A stretch of 48,574 nucleotides of DNA, taken from NCBI GenBank assembly GCA_007118095.1, contig SKSF01000016.1, positions 1 to 48,574 on the forward strand, read 5' to 3'. The position numbers were made by a program, and so were the translations under genes. Shown one piece after another: positions 1 through 7,405 of the stretch. Position 1 is the first letter of the stretch. The number at the start of each line of letters is the position of its first letter. This stretch comes from Dehalococcoidia bacterium (GTDB lineage Bacteria; Chloroflexota; Dehalococcoidia; Tepidiformales; Tepidiformaceae). The notes beneath the pieces are model-generated. The model was not told the origin of the DNA and ran no database searches. It was given only the letters and a program-made list of their open reading frames with translations.

Positions 1-321
1 CAATCATCACTACCGGCCGCGACCTTCACTGACCCAAAGCTCCGGTAAAGCCATGCGAAAAGTTCCGGTGGGTGCCGATTGAACTTCTTGATGTGGGCGG
101 CATTGCGTGTCCGCGCCCCGTGGTTCTTGTCGTCTGCTGCTATCGACGTTGCCCGCGGCCACGCCGCCCTCTGGCTCCCCTTCGCTCCGGCTTTCTGGCC
201 TCATAGTGGCCATCCTTCGCGTCTGGTGCCGCTTTTCTCGGCCCCGCGTGTGGACGATGCGTGTTTGCTTTCGCGTGGCTTTTCACTGCCTCTCATCATT
301 TTCTCGCCGCGAAATGGCACG
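1..321. other. Upstream stretch with no recognisable gene
   Basis: I see no supported gene in the first ~320 bases. Short open frames exist on both strands, but none has a Shine-Dalgarno, a recognisable domain or the C-ending codon pattern of the real genes here. The frame of the binding-protein gene stays open far upstream of its true start, which is not evidence of coding. The stretch may be spacer after a gene to the left of the window. Confidence 0.5.
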
Positions 322-351
322 TTTACAGTCCCGCGGTATCGCTCCTATAGT
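322..351 (+). promoter_or_regulatory. Promoter of the peptide ABC operon
   Basis: TTTACA (322-327, 5/6 match to the -35 consensus) is followed after 18 bases by TATAGT (346-351, 5/6 match to -10). Transcription would start near 358, giving a leader of about 97 nt before the GTG start at 455. This is one of the best sigma-70-type matches in the window. Confidence 0.65.
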
Positions 352-359
352 CCCAATCC

Positions 360-446
360 ACGTCCAGCCACCTGGACGTATCGATGACGGGAATAGCAGA
401 GCAAGTCAGGGAAACCTTGGAGCCACTGAAGGCTCACCCTGGAGGT
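360..446 (+). promoter_or_regulatory. Structured 5' leader ahead of the binding-protein gene
   Basis: Two stem elements are visible in the predicted leader. The first is ACGTCCAG (360-367) pairing with CTGGACGT (372-379) around a CCAC loop. The second is CAGGG (407-411) pairing with CCCTG (437-441), enclosing an inner hairpin GAGCC (420-424)/GGCTC (431-435). The outer helix ends on the first base of the Shine-Dalgarno GGAGGT (441-446), so folding could affect ribosome access. It matches no riboswitch class that I recognise. Confidence 0.4.
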
Positions 447-454
447 ATCTCTAC

Positions 455-2242
455 GTGAGAAGTTCATACTGGGAGCGGTTTGGGAAGACCCGCTCAACAC
501 GCCGGCGCTTCATGGGCGCCGGTGCATCGCTCAGTGCCGGTGCCGCCGGCCTCGCACTCGTGGGCTGCGGCAACGACGACGACAGCGGTGATACCCCGGC
601 CAACGGAAACGGCGATGCGCCGGCCAACGGCAACGGGAACGGCAATGGCGAAAATGGCGACCGCTATGGCGGCACCATCCGCTATCCCTTCATGGGCACG
701 AACAGCGGCGACCCGCCCACCCTCTTCCCCTACGAAAACCTCACCTACCTCGCACAGCATCCGGCCTCGATGCACTACAGCCGCCTGCTGACCGAGGTTT
801 CGGGCGCGGACGTCGACCCCGACGACTACACCGCGCTCGAAGGTGACCTCGCCGAAGGCATGCCCGAGCAGCCCGACGAGCGCACCTACATCTTCCGCCT
901 TCGCGAGAACGCGCACTTCCACAATAAGCCCCCGCTCGACGGGCGGCCCGTCACGGCGGACGACATCGCACAGGCCTACCAGGCCTTCATCAGCATGTCG
1001 CAGAACGCCGCCGCCTACGAGGAAGTCATCGAAAGCGTGGAGCCGACCGACGACCGGACCGTCCAGGTCACGCTCCGCGAGCCTTTTGCACCCTTCCTTA
1101 CGGTGCATGCTTCCACCCCCGAAGGTTTCTGGATCATCCCCGTCGAAAGCATCGACGGCGGCCAGGCACAGGAAGATCCCGTCGGTACCGGCCCCTGGAT
1201 CTTCGACAGTTGGGATAGCGGCGTTTCCATGAGCTGGAACCGCAACCCCGACTATTTCATCCCCGAGCTTCCCTACTTCGACCGCGTTGAAGGGTCGCTC
1301 ATCGCCGAACCACAGCGGCTCATCGCCGGCCTTCGCGCTGGCGACTTCGACTACTCGCTGCTCGGCGGCAACCTCTACGAAGAAGCCCAGGACCAGCTCG
1401 ATCCCGATGGCCGTGACCACTTCTACGGCAATCCCTCGTACGGCGCGTTCTACTTCAACTTCGACATCGAAGACGGCCGCTGGCGCGATATCCGCGTCCG
1501 GCAGGCCCTCTCCATGTCCCTCGATCGCGAAGCCGTCAACGACGTCCTCGACCAGACAGGGCAGGGTGACTGGTTCTCGCCTTTCTGCGCGACAAATCTC
1601 GTCCCCTTCCACCTTTCGCCCCGCGACGACGACTATGGCGAGACCGGCCGCTTCTTCCAGTATGACCCCGAAGAAGCGCGCGCCCTCCTCGACGCCGCCC
1701 TGGGCGATACCAGCCCGCAAATCCGCGTCACAGCCAACATCGACCGTTACGGCCGCGGCGCCGAACAGCTCTGGGAGCTTCTTGTCGCCAGCCTCCAGGA
1801 AGTCGGCTGGGACGTGGAGCTCACGTTCCAGGAATACGGCTCCTATATCCAGTCAACGTTCCTCGGCGAGATCGACGAAGGCGTCGGTCTTGGCCCCCTC
1901 GTTGGTTCGCCCCGCGATCCCGACGACATCCTTTCCCGAAACCTCGCCTCATCCTCCGCTCGCCGGAACTGGGGCGGCCAACCCATCGACCAACAGGACC
2001 GGATCGACGAGATGATCCGCGAACAGCGCGTCATCCTCGACCCGGATGAACGTCTCGAATACATCCATGAGATGCAGCGCGAACTCGCAGAGTATATGCT
2101 CGTTGTTCCCTACTCCGCTGCGGCAGGGTATGCCTGGAGCGCGCCGTGGGTACAGGACTTCTACTGGAAGAACAGCTTCGCCGTCCACCGGGCTGCGATG
2201 ACCTATTCGTACTTCACCCCCGAGCGTATTGCCGAGGACTAA
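455..2242 (+). CDS. ABC transporter substrate-binding lipoprotein, peptide/nickel family (SBP_bac_5), Tat-exported
   Basis: Extracytoplasmic solute receptor of the DppA/OppA type (595 aa), expected to capture oligopeptides or similar solutes for the two permeases downstream. The GTG at 455 was chosen because GGAGGT lies nine bases upstream and because it places a complete Tat lipoprotein signal at the N-terminus: STRRRFMG (residues 14-21), a hydrophobic core, and lipobox LVGC with Cys38. A low-complexity Asp/Asn/Gly linker follows. The rest has the family 5 layout, including an early segment on the placement of the solute-binding lobe and the FDIEDGRWRDIRVRQALSMS-type motif typical of the family (around residues 340-370). 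The reading frame is open back to position 107, but nothing upstream looks coding. The substrate cannot be told from sequence. Confidence 0.92.
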   Translation: MRSSYWERFGKTRSTRRRFMGAGASLSAGAAGLALVGCGNDDDSGDTPANGNGDAPANGNGNGNGENGDRYGGTIRYPFMGTNSGDPPTLFPYENLTYLAQHPASMHYSRLLTEVSGADVDPDDYTALEGDLAEGMPEQPDERTYIFRLRENAHFHNKPPLDGRPVTADDIAQAYQAFISMSQNAAAYEEVIESVEPTDDRTVQVTLREPFAPFLTVHASTPEGFWIIPVESIDGGQAQEDPVGTGPWIFDSWDSGVSMSWNRNPDYFIPELPYFDRVEGSLIAEPQRLIAGLRAGDFDYSLLGGNLYEEAQDQLDPDGRDHFYGNPSYGAFYFNFDIEDGRWRDIRVRQALSMSLDREAVNDVLDQTGQGDWFSPFCATNLVPFHLSPRDDDYGETGRFFQYDPEEARALLDAALGDTSPQIRVTANIDRYGRGAEQLWELLVASLQEVGWDVELTFQEYGSYIQSTFLGEIDEGVGLGPLVGSPRDPDDILSRNLASSSARRNWGGQPIDQQDRIDEMIREQRVILDPDERLEYIHEMQRELAEYMLVVPYSAAAGYAWSAPWVQDFYWKNSFAVHRAAMTYSYFTPERIAED

Positions 2243-2261
2243 CCCTCCCATCGACGTAAGC

Positions 2262-2292
2262 GGGGCGCCGGGGCTACAATCCTCGGCGCCCC
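2262..2292 (+). promoter_or_regulatory. Intra-operon stem-loop between binding protein and permease
   Basis: Twelve-base-pair stem, GGGGCGCCGGGG (2262-2273) against CCTCGGCGCCCC (2281-2292) with one G-U pair and a 7-nt loop. No U-tract follows. Such hairpins between a binding-protein gene and its permeases commonly attenuate transcription or protect the upstream mRNA, giving more receptor than channel. That role here is inferred. Confidence 0.6.
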
Positions 2293-2329
2293 ACAGTAGT
2301 TATCTCATCCCGCCTCACGAGGGACAGCC

Positions 2330-3541
2330 GTGACCCAGTACATCATCCGCCGCATACTTTTGATGATCCCCACTCTCCTGGGCGTGTCATTGCTCGTGAC
2401 GGGCATGATTCGCCTCCTCCCCGGGGACGCCGTCGACATTCTTGTCACAGAAAACGCTGTTGGCGGCGGAAGCATGGCCTTCGACCAGCTCGTCGACGAA
2501 GAACTGGTCGAACCCTTCTGGGAAGACGCACCCTCGTTCGATAGTGCCGACGACGCCTCATTCGCAGACCGCCAGGACGCCGAACTCGACGTCCTCGCGC
2601 GGACAGCAATAGTCCGCGACAGGGCTTCCGAAGAAGGCATCAACCTCGAAGACTCCGAAACCCGCCGCGAATACGTCGGCGCCATCCCCTCCCGCGAACG
2701 CCAGGAGATCCGCAACTCCCTTGCGCTCGCTGCCTACAAAGACTCCATCCGCGCCGAGCTTGGCCTCGACAAAGGGTTCGTCGGCCAGTGGTGGAGCTGG
2801 CTCTCCAATGCCGCCCGCGGCGACCTCGGCCAATCCATTGTCGGGAGTCAGCGCGTCAGCGATGAGCTTGGACGCCGCCTCCCCGTTACCTTCCAGCTTG
2901 GCGCGCTTGCCATGTTCTTTGGCGCAATCATCGCCATTCCCACTGGCATCATCTCCGCCGTGAGACAGGACTCCATGATCGACTATGCGGTCCGCAGTTC
3001 CGCCGTCGCGATGATCGCCCTGCCCTCCTTCTTCCTCGCTACGCTCGTCATCGCGCTCCTGTCCCGCATGCTCGACTACTCCTTCCCCCTCTATTACGCG
3101 CAGCTCTGGGACAGTCCCGGCGCGAACCTTGAGCAAATGGTCATGCCCGCGCTCATCCTCGGGCTCTCACTCTCCGGCGTTCTCATGCGCCTTACCCGCG
3201 CCCAGATGCTCGAAGTCATGCGCCAGGACTACATCCGCACCGCCCGCTCAAAGGGCCTCGCGAGTAATGCCGTGGTCACCGGGCACGCCATCCGGAACGC
3301 CATGCTTCCCATCATTACCATCCTCGGTATCCAGATTCCCGTGCTGATCGGCGGCTCCGTCGTCATCGAGGTCATCTTTGGCCTCCCCGGCGTTGCCGTG
3401 TACCTCTACCGGGCGATTAACGAACGGGACTTCCCCCCGATCATCGCCATCAACATGGTCATCGCCCTGATCGTCGTGATCGCAAACCTCGTGACCGACG
3501 TCGCCTACGCCTACCTTGACCCACGCGTCAAACTGTCCTGA
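2330..3541 (+). CDS. ABC transporter permease, DppB/OppB-like, with long extracytoplasmic insertion
   Basis: First inner-membrane channel subunit of the importer (403 aa, against roughly 305-335 usual). The start RRILLMIPTLLGVSLLV and the LPGD motif (residues 30-33) are typical of DppB. So are the LGLD...RGDLGQS segment (144-168) and the EAA-type cytoplasmic loop near RTARSKGLASNAVVTGHAIRN. What is unusual is about 80-90 extra residues between LPGD and LGLD, rich in Asp/Glu and predicted to be outside the membrane. GTG start with GAGGGA upstream. It lies 87 bases after the binding-protein gene and 14 before the second permease, clearly one operon. Confidence 0.92.
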   Translation: MTQYIIRRILLMIPTLLGVSLLVTGMIRLLPGDAVDILVTENAVGGGSMAFDQLVDEELVEPFWEDAPSFDSADDASFADRQDAELDVLARTAIVRDRASEEGINLEDSETRREYVGAIPSRERQEIRNSLALAAYKDSIRAELGLDKGFVGQWWSWLSNAARGDLGQSIVGSQRVSDELGRRLPVTFQLGALAMFFGAIIAIPTGIISAVRQDSMIDYAVRSSAVAMIALPSFFLATLVIALLSRMLDYSFPLYYAQLWDSPGANLEQMVMPALILGLSLSGVLMRLTRAQMLEVMRQDYIRTARSKGLASNAVVTGHAIRNAMLPIITILGIQIPVLIGGSVVIEVIFGLPGVAVYLYRAINERDFPPIIAINMVIALIVVIANLVTDVAYAYLDPRVKLS

Positions 3542-3555
3542 GTGAGGAGCCGTTC

Positions 3556-4557
3556 GTGAGCGCTGCAAGCGATACCCCAATTACCGGTGACACCTTCGTG
3601 CGGCCCCAGCCCTCCGCACCAGTCCGTGCGTGGCGTGCCACCATTGACTTCATCAAGCGCAAGCCACTCGGCGCGTTCGGCGCCTTCATCCTCATCTTGG
3701 TCGTGGTCGTTGCCATCTTCTCCCCATGGATCGCCCGCGATGCTATCGGCCAGACGCACTCCGGCGACCATCTCCTCCCGCCCAGTTCCACCTATTGGTT
3801 CGGCACCGACCACAATGGCCGCGACATCTACTCCCGCATCATCTATGGGGCACAGGTGACCGCACTTGTCGGTGCCGGCACCGTCATCCTCGTCGGTCTG
3901 CTCTCCGTGACCATCGGCCTTATCAGCGGCTACTTCATGGGCACAATCGACTTCATCGTGCAGCGCGTTGTTGACGTATGGATCGCCTTCCCGGCCATCT
4001 TCCTCATCCTCACCATGGTCGCCGTCCTCCAGACCACCGGGAATCTCGGCATCCTTGGCCTGGGCCGCGGCCCCGACTGGGGCCCCGACCCGCGCGGTGG
4101 CCCATGGATATGGAACACCTTCCCCAGGACGACCATCGTCATCCTTGTCCTCGGGATCGTGCTTGCTGGCGGAGCCGTCCGCGTTGTCCGCAGCGCCGTC
4201 CTCTCCGTAAAGGCCAACCCGTATATCGAAGCCGCACAGGTCATCGGCGCCACCAACAATCGCATTATCTGGCGCCACATCCTCCCGAACATCATGCCCA
4301 CCGTCATCGTCCTCGCCACGGTCCAGCTCGGAGTGGCGGTCCTCGCGGAAGCAACCCTCAGCTTCCTCGGTGTCGGCGTCACTAACTTCCCAACGTGGGG
4401 ACAGATGCTTTCCGGTCGCACACAGGACCTCATGGCGAGCAACATGCACCTCGGCCTCTTCCCCGGCTTCGCCATCTTCACAGCCGTCTTTGGATTCAAC
4501 ATGCTCGGCGACGCCCTTCGCGACGTCCTCGACCCCCGTTTGAGGGGCTCACGCTAA
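3556..4557 (+). CDS. ABC transporter permease, DppC/OppC-like
   Basis: Second channel subunit (333 aa), partner of the preceding permease. The N-terminal helix (KRKPLGAFGAFILILVVVVAIFSPWIA) and the FGTDHNGRDIYSRIIYGAQ motif are characteristic of the DppC family. So are the EAA loop around YIEAAQVIGATNNRIIWRHILPN and the C-terminal LGDALRDVLDPRLRG signature. GTG start with GGAG at 3545-3548, 14 bases after the first permease stops. The operon ends at the terminator at 4594 with no ATPase gene (DppD/F type), so energising subunits must be encoded elsewhere. Confidence 0.95.
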   Translation: MSAASDTPITGDTFVRPQPSAPVRAWRATIDFIKRKPLGAFGAFILILVVVVAIFSPWIARDAIGQTHSGDHLLPPSSTYWFGTDHNGRDIYSRIIYGAQVTALVGAGTVILVGLLSVTIGLISGYFMGTIDFIVQRVVDVWIAFPAIFLILTMVAVLQTTGNLGILGLGRGPDWGPDPRGGPWIWNTFPRTTIVILVLGIVLAGGAVRVVRSAVLSVKANPYIEAAQVIGATNNRIIWRHILPNIMPTVIVLATVQLGVAVLAEATLSFLGVGVTNFPTWGQMLSGRTQDLMASNMHLGLFPGFAIFTAVFGFNMLGDALRDVLDPRLRGSR

Positions 4558-4593
4558 CCACTGCTAGCTTCGGCGCGGAGCATTGCAAGAAGG

Positions 4594-4624
4594 AAAGGGG
4601 GAGCAGCGACGCTGCTCCCCCTTT
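4594..4624. terminator. Bidirectional intrinsic terminator
   Basis: Fourteen-base-pair perfect stem AAAGGGGGAGCAGC (4594-4607) / GCTGCTCCCCCTTT (4611-4624) with a GAC loop. The A/T ends give a U-run on either strand. It sits between the converging permease and flavin-reductase genes and can serve both. Confidence 0.85.
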
Positions 4625-4661
4625 CACGTCACCCGGCAGACCGGTGGCCGTTAGCCCACCC

Positions 4662-5312
4662 CTACCCCGGCGACCCCTTCTGTGCTTCCCATTGCGCCTT
4701 CAGCCCTGCATAGGTCGGGCGCGGCATCGAAAAGAACTCCCGTGTCCAGGCGTAGCCCGCACCCGCGAGCCGCCCCACCGGCCGGATGGCGCTCACGTCG
4801 ATCCGGCCTTCCCGCATTACACGGTTGGCCACATGCAATGCCACCACCCGGCCGAACACGACCGTGTTCGGTTTGTCCCCCACATCGACTTCCTGCTCAA
4901 CCACGCACTCCATGCTCACCGGCGACTCCAGCAGCCGTGGCGCATGCACCCGGCTCGAAGGCTCCGGCGTCAGCCCCGCGGCAGCGAACTCGCTCTCGCC
5001 CGGGGGAAAGTCTGCCGAAGTCAGGTTCATAGCCTCCGCCAGCTCCTCCGGGACCACGTTCACCACAAAATCGCGCGTGTGCCGCAGGTTCCGGAGCGTG
5101 TCCTTCTCACCCCCGCTCGAAAAACACACGATCGGCGGCTCCGGCGATACCGCCGTGAAATAGCTATGCGGGGCGAGATTCGGCACACCCGCCGCACTCA
5201 CCGTCGAAACCCAGGCAATAGGCCGTGGGACCACCGCCGCGTTCAGCAAGTGATACATCTCTTCGCCCGTCAGCGAGCCCGGGTCGAACTCTTGCCAACC
5301 CTCGTGCGACAT
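4662..5312 (-). CDS. Flavin reductase-like, FMN-binding split-barrel protein
   Basis: Predicted FMN-binding protein of the flavin reductase-like/DIM6-NTAB family (216 aa), which uses NAD(P)H to reduce flavin or carries FMN in an oxidoreductase. The N-terminal VVPRPIAWVSTVSAAGVPNL and the HSYFTAVSPEPPIVCFSS segment are hallmark FMN-site sequences, followed by the TRDFVVNVV strand. The ATG at 5312 is preferred over an in-frame codon further out because a clean AGGAGG lies just upstream. It begins 10 bases after the SDR gene at 5323-6123 stops, so the two are probably co-transcribed. The physiological substrate is unknown. Confidence 0.85.
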   Translation of the reverse strand: MSHEGWQEFDPGSLTGEEMYHLLNAAVVPRPIAWVSTVSAAGVPNLAPHSYFTAVSPEPPIVCFSSGGEKDTLRNLRHTRDFVVNVVPEELAEAMNLTSADFPPGESEFAAAGLTPEPSSRVHAPRLLESPVSMECVVEQEVDVGDKPNTVVFGRVVALHVANRVMREGRIDVSAIRPVGRLAGAGYAWTREFFSMPRPTYAGLKAQWEAQKGSPG

Positions 5313-5322
5313 CTTGCCCCTC

Positions 5323-6123
5323 CTAATAGTGAATGGCGCGCGGCACACCGCCGCCCGCCGCCACCGCATCGCCATTGATTGCGATCGAACGCGGCGAAGC
5401 CAGGAATGCGACTACCGCTGCGATATCTCGCGCTTCGATCATGCGGTTGGCAAGCGTCCCCGACGTCAACTGTTGTTCCGCCTCTTCCACGCTGATGCCC
5501 CGTTGCTCCGCGATGCGCGGGAGCACGGTGGCCGTCTGCTCCGTACGAGTCAGCCCGGGATGGACCACGGTCACCGCGATGTTGTGCGGTGCCAGCTCTT
5601 CCGCCAGGTTCTTCGTCAATGCCGAGACCGAGACGTTGCGGATGCTCCCGACGATGCTTCCGGCCTGCCGCGCCGCAAGACCGCTGATGTTGATAATGCG
5701 CCCCCACTCGCGCTGTTTCATGTGCGGGACCGACTCCCGGGCGCACCGCAGATAGCCCATCACCTTCACATTTACGTCCTCCCAGAACACCTCATCCGTG
5801 ACGTCTCCCAGGCGCGGCACCGGTCCCTGGCCGCCCGGCTTCGCCGCATTATTCACCAGGATGTCAACGCCTCCCAGCTCGCTGGTAGCGCCCGAAACCA
5901 TCGCCCGCACCGAATCATCGCTCGCCGTGTCCACCTCGAGCGGCACAATGCGCTGTCCGGTCTCCTCCACGATCTCCTTCGCGGCCGCCTCAAGCTGACT
6001 GCGGTCTCGCGCCGCGATGGCCACTGCAACCCCTTCCCGTGCGAGCTCCGTCGCAATCGCCTTGCCAATGCCTCGGCTTCCGCCGGTCACAATAGCTGTC
6101 TTCCCGGCCAGTTCCAGGTCCAT
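5323..6123 (-). CDS. Short-chain dehydrogenase/reductase-like protein lacking the YxxxK motif
   Basis: SDR-fold protein (266 aa) with a clear NAD(P)-binding Rossmann motif TGGSRGIGKA (13-22), the NNAA motif (91-94) and the conserved Ser147 in INISG. At the usual active-site position the classical Tyr-x-x-x-Lys is replaced: aligning on LTKNLAEEL puts Gly159 and Asn163 where Tyr and Lys belong, in the segment VGSIRNVSVSALT. The fold and cofactor site look intact, so it may be a non-catalytic or mechanistically different SDR; I cannot name a substrate. ATG at 6123 has GGAG upstream. First gene of a two-gene unit with the flavin-reductase-like gene. Confidence 0.85.
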   Translation of the reverse strand: MDLELAGKTAIVTGGSRGIGKAIATELAREGVAVAIAARDRSQLEAAAKEIVEETGQRIVPLEVDTASDDSVRAMVSGATSELGGVDILVNNAAKPGGQGPVPRLGDVTDEVFWEDVNVKVMGYLRCARESVPHMKQREWGRIINISGLAARQAGSIVGSIRNVSVSALTKNLAEELAPHNIAVTVVHPGLTRTEQTATVLPRIAEQRGISVEEAEQQLTSGTLANRMIEARDIAAVVAFLASPRSIAINGDAVAAGGGVPRAIHY

Positions 6124-6214
6124 ACCACTCCAATCAGGTCATTGTTCTCGCCCGCAAATGGTACAGCCCCCGGCGATGATGCGGGTTGAAGATAGCTATG
6201 ACCGAATTTCGAAG

Positions 6215-6231
6215 TAAGGTTGTCCTAATCT
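6215..6231 (+). promoter_or_regulatory. DtxR/IdeR-like iron box
   Basis: TAAGGTTGTCCTAATCT matches 14 of the 19 positions of the DtxR/IdeR consensus TWAGGTTAGSCTAACCTWA when extended by two bases. It overlaps the predicted -35 element of the ferric-iron transporter operon, the ideal location for iron-dependent repression. Basis: motif seen here plus known family consensus; binding is not shown. Confidence 0.6.
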
Positions 6232-6248
6232 CGGCGTCGTGCTATACC
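6220..6248 (+). promoter_or_regulatory. Promoter of the ferric-iron ABC operon
   Basis: TTGTCC (6220-6225) and TATACC (6243-6248) are separated by exactly 17 bases, each 4/6 to consensus. The predicted start near 6255 gives a ~20-nt leader containing the Shine-Dalgarno AGGAG (6263-6267) for the ATG at 6276. Confidence 0.5.
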
Positions 6249-6275
6249 TTAATGAGATTCATAGGAGTGCAGTAC

Positions 6276-7403
6276 ATGCGATTCGGGCCTCGGCTGCTGA
6301 CCTTCCTCGTGGTCGCCATACTTGCCGCCTCCGCGTTGCTCATCGCCGCCTGCGGGAACGACGATGACTCCGGCGCGGATGACCCGGGAACTGGCAACGG
6401 GGACGACACAGCAGCCACAGACACTCCGGCTGACGACACCGATGTGTCCGAAGGTGACCGCGCTGACGCGTCGGGCAGCATCACCGTCTACTCCGGCCGT
6501 TCCGAAGAACTCATCGGTCCCATCATCGACCGCTTCGAAGAGGACACAGGCATCCAGGTCAACGTCCGCTACGGCGACACGCCCGAGCTCGCCGCCACCA
6601 TCCTCGAAGAAGGCTCCAACACCCCTGCGGACGTCTATATCGCACAGGACGCAGGCTCCCTTGGTCTGCTCGCGAACGAAAACATGCTGGCCGCAATCCC
6701 CGGTGACATCCTCGGCCGCGTTGGCACCGAATACCGCGCCGAGAACGACACCTGGGTTGGTCTCTCCGGCCGGGCCCGCGTCGTCGCCTACAACACCGAA
6801 ATGGTCGACCCGGACGAACTCCCGGGCTCTATCCTCGATTTCACCGATCCTGAGTGGGAAGGCCGGATCGGCTGGGCGCCCACCAATGCATCCTTCCAGT
6901 CATTTGTCACGGGCCTCCGGGTTGTGGAAGGCGAAGACACCGCACGCGAATGGCTCGAAGGCATCCGCGCCAACAATCCCCGCGAATACCCCAACAACAC
7001 AAGCACCGTCGAAGCCGTCGCGAGCGGCGAAGTGGAAGTGGGCTTCGTGAACCATTACTATCTCTTCCGCTTCCTCGAAGAGCGCGGCGAAGAGTTCGAA
7101 TCCCGGAACTACTACTTCGAAGATGGCGACATCGGCGGGCTCATGAACGTCGCCGGCACAGCAATCCTGCAGAATACTGATAACCAGCTCGCTGCCGAAC
7201 GCTTCATCGAATACATGCTCGAGGAGGAGGCACAGGACTACTTTGCCACCGAGACGTTCGAATTCCCGCTGGTGACGGGCGTGGAAGTCTCCTTCGATGT
7301 TCCGGCCCTGGGCGACCTCGACCCTGTCGCCATCGACCTCACTGACCTCGAAGACCTGCGAGGCACCATAGAGCTGCTCCAGGAGACAGGAGTACTGCCT
7401 TAA
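6276..7403 (+). CDS. Ferric iron ABC transporter substrate-binding lipoprotein (FbpA/FutA-like)
   Basis: Periplasmic-type ferric-ion receptor (375 aa). The ATG at 6276 gives a short lipoprotein signal with lipobox LIAAC (Cys26), then an Asp/Gly/Thr-rich linker. The mature domain starts SGSITVYSGRSEELIGPII and continues FEEDTGIQVNVRYGDT, the standard FbpA opening. VGFVNHYYLFRF includes the paired tyrosines that bind iron in this family. An earlier in-frame ATG (6186) was rejected because it would bury the signal peptide and lacks a Shine-Dalgarno. First gene of a three-gene importer with an iron-box-like operator upstream. Confidence 0.93.
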   Translation: MRFGPRLLTFLVVAILAASALLIAACGNDDDSGADDPGTGNGDDTAATDTPADDTDVSEGDRADASGSITVYSGRSEELIGPIIDRFEEDTGIQVNVRYGDTPELAATILEEGSNTPADVYIAQDAGSLGLLANENMLAAIPGDILGRVGTEYRAENDTWVGLSGRARVVAYNTEMVDPDELPGSILDFTDPEWEGRIGWAPTNASFQSFVTGLRVVEGEDTAREWLEGIRANNPREYPNNTSTVEAVASGEVEVGFVNHYYLFRFLEERGEEFESRNYYFEDGDIGGLMNVAGTAILQNTDNQLAAERFIEYMLEEEAQDYFATETFEFPLVTGVEVSFDVPALGDLDPVAIDLTDLEDLRGTIELLQETGVLP

Positions 7404-7405
7404 TC

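Noticed and set aside
407-441. Cobalamin-riboswitch-like fragments in the leader (GGGAA and GCCACTG)
   Set aside because: The pieces are not in the order or context of a B12 riboswitch, and the downstream gene is a peptide-type receptor; left as an unclassified structure.
107-454. In-frame upstream extension of the binding-protein reading frame (711-codon version)
   Set aside because: No ribosome-binding site or signal at its start; the GTG at 455 has GGAGGT and yields a proper Tat lipoprotein signal.
494-1720. Long minus-strand frame opposite the binding-protein gene
   Set aside because: Shadow of the real gene; low-complexity composition, no domain and no start signals.
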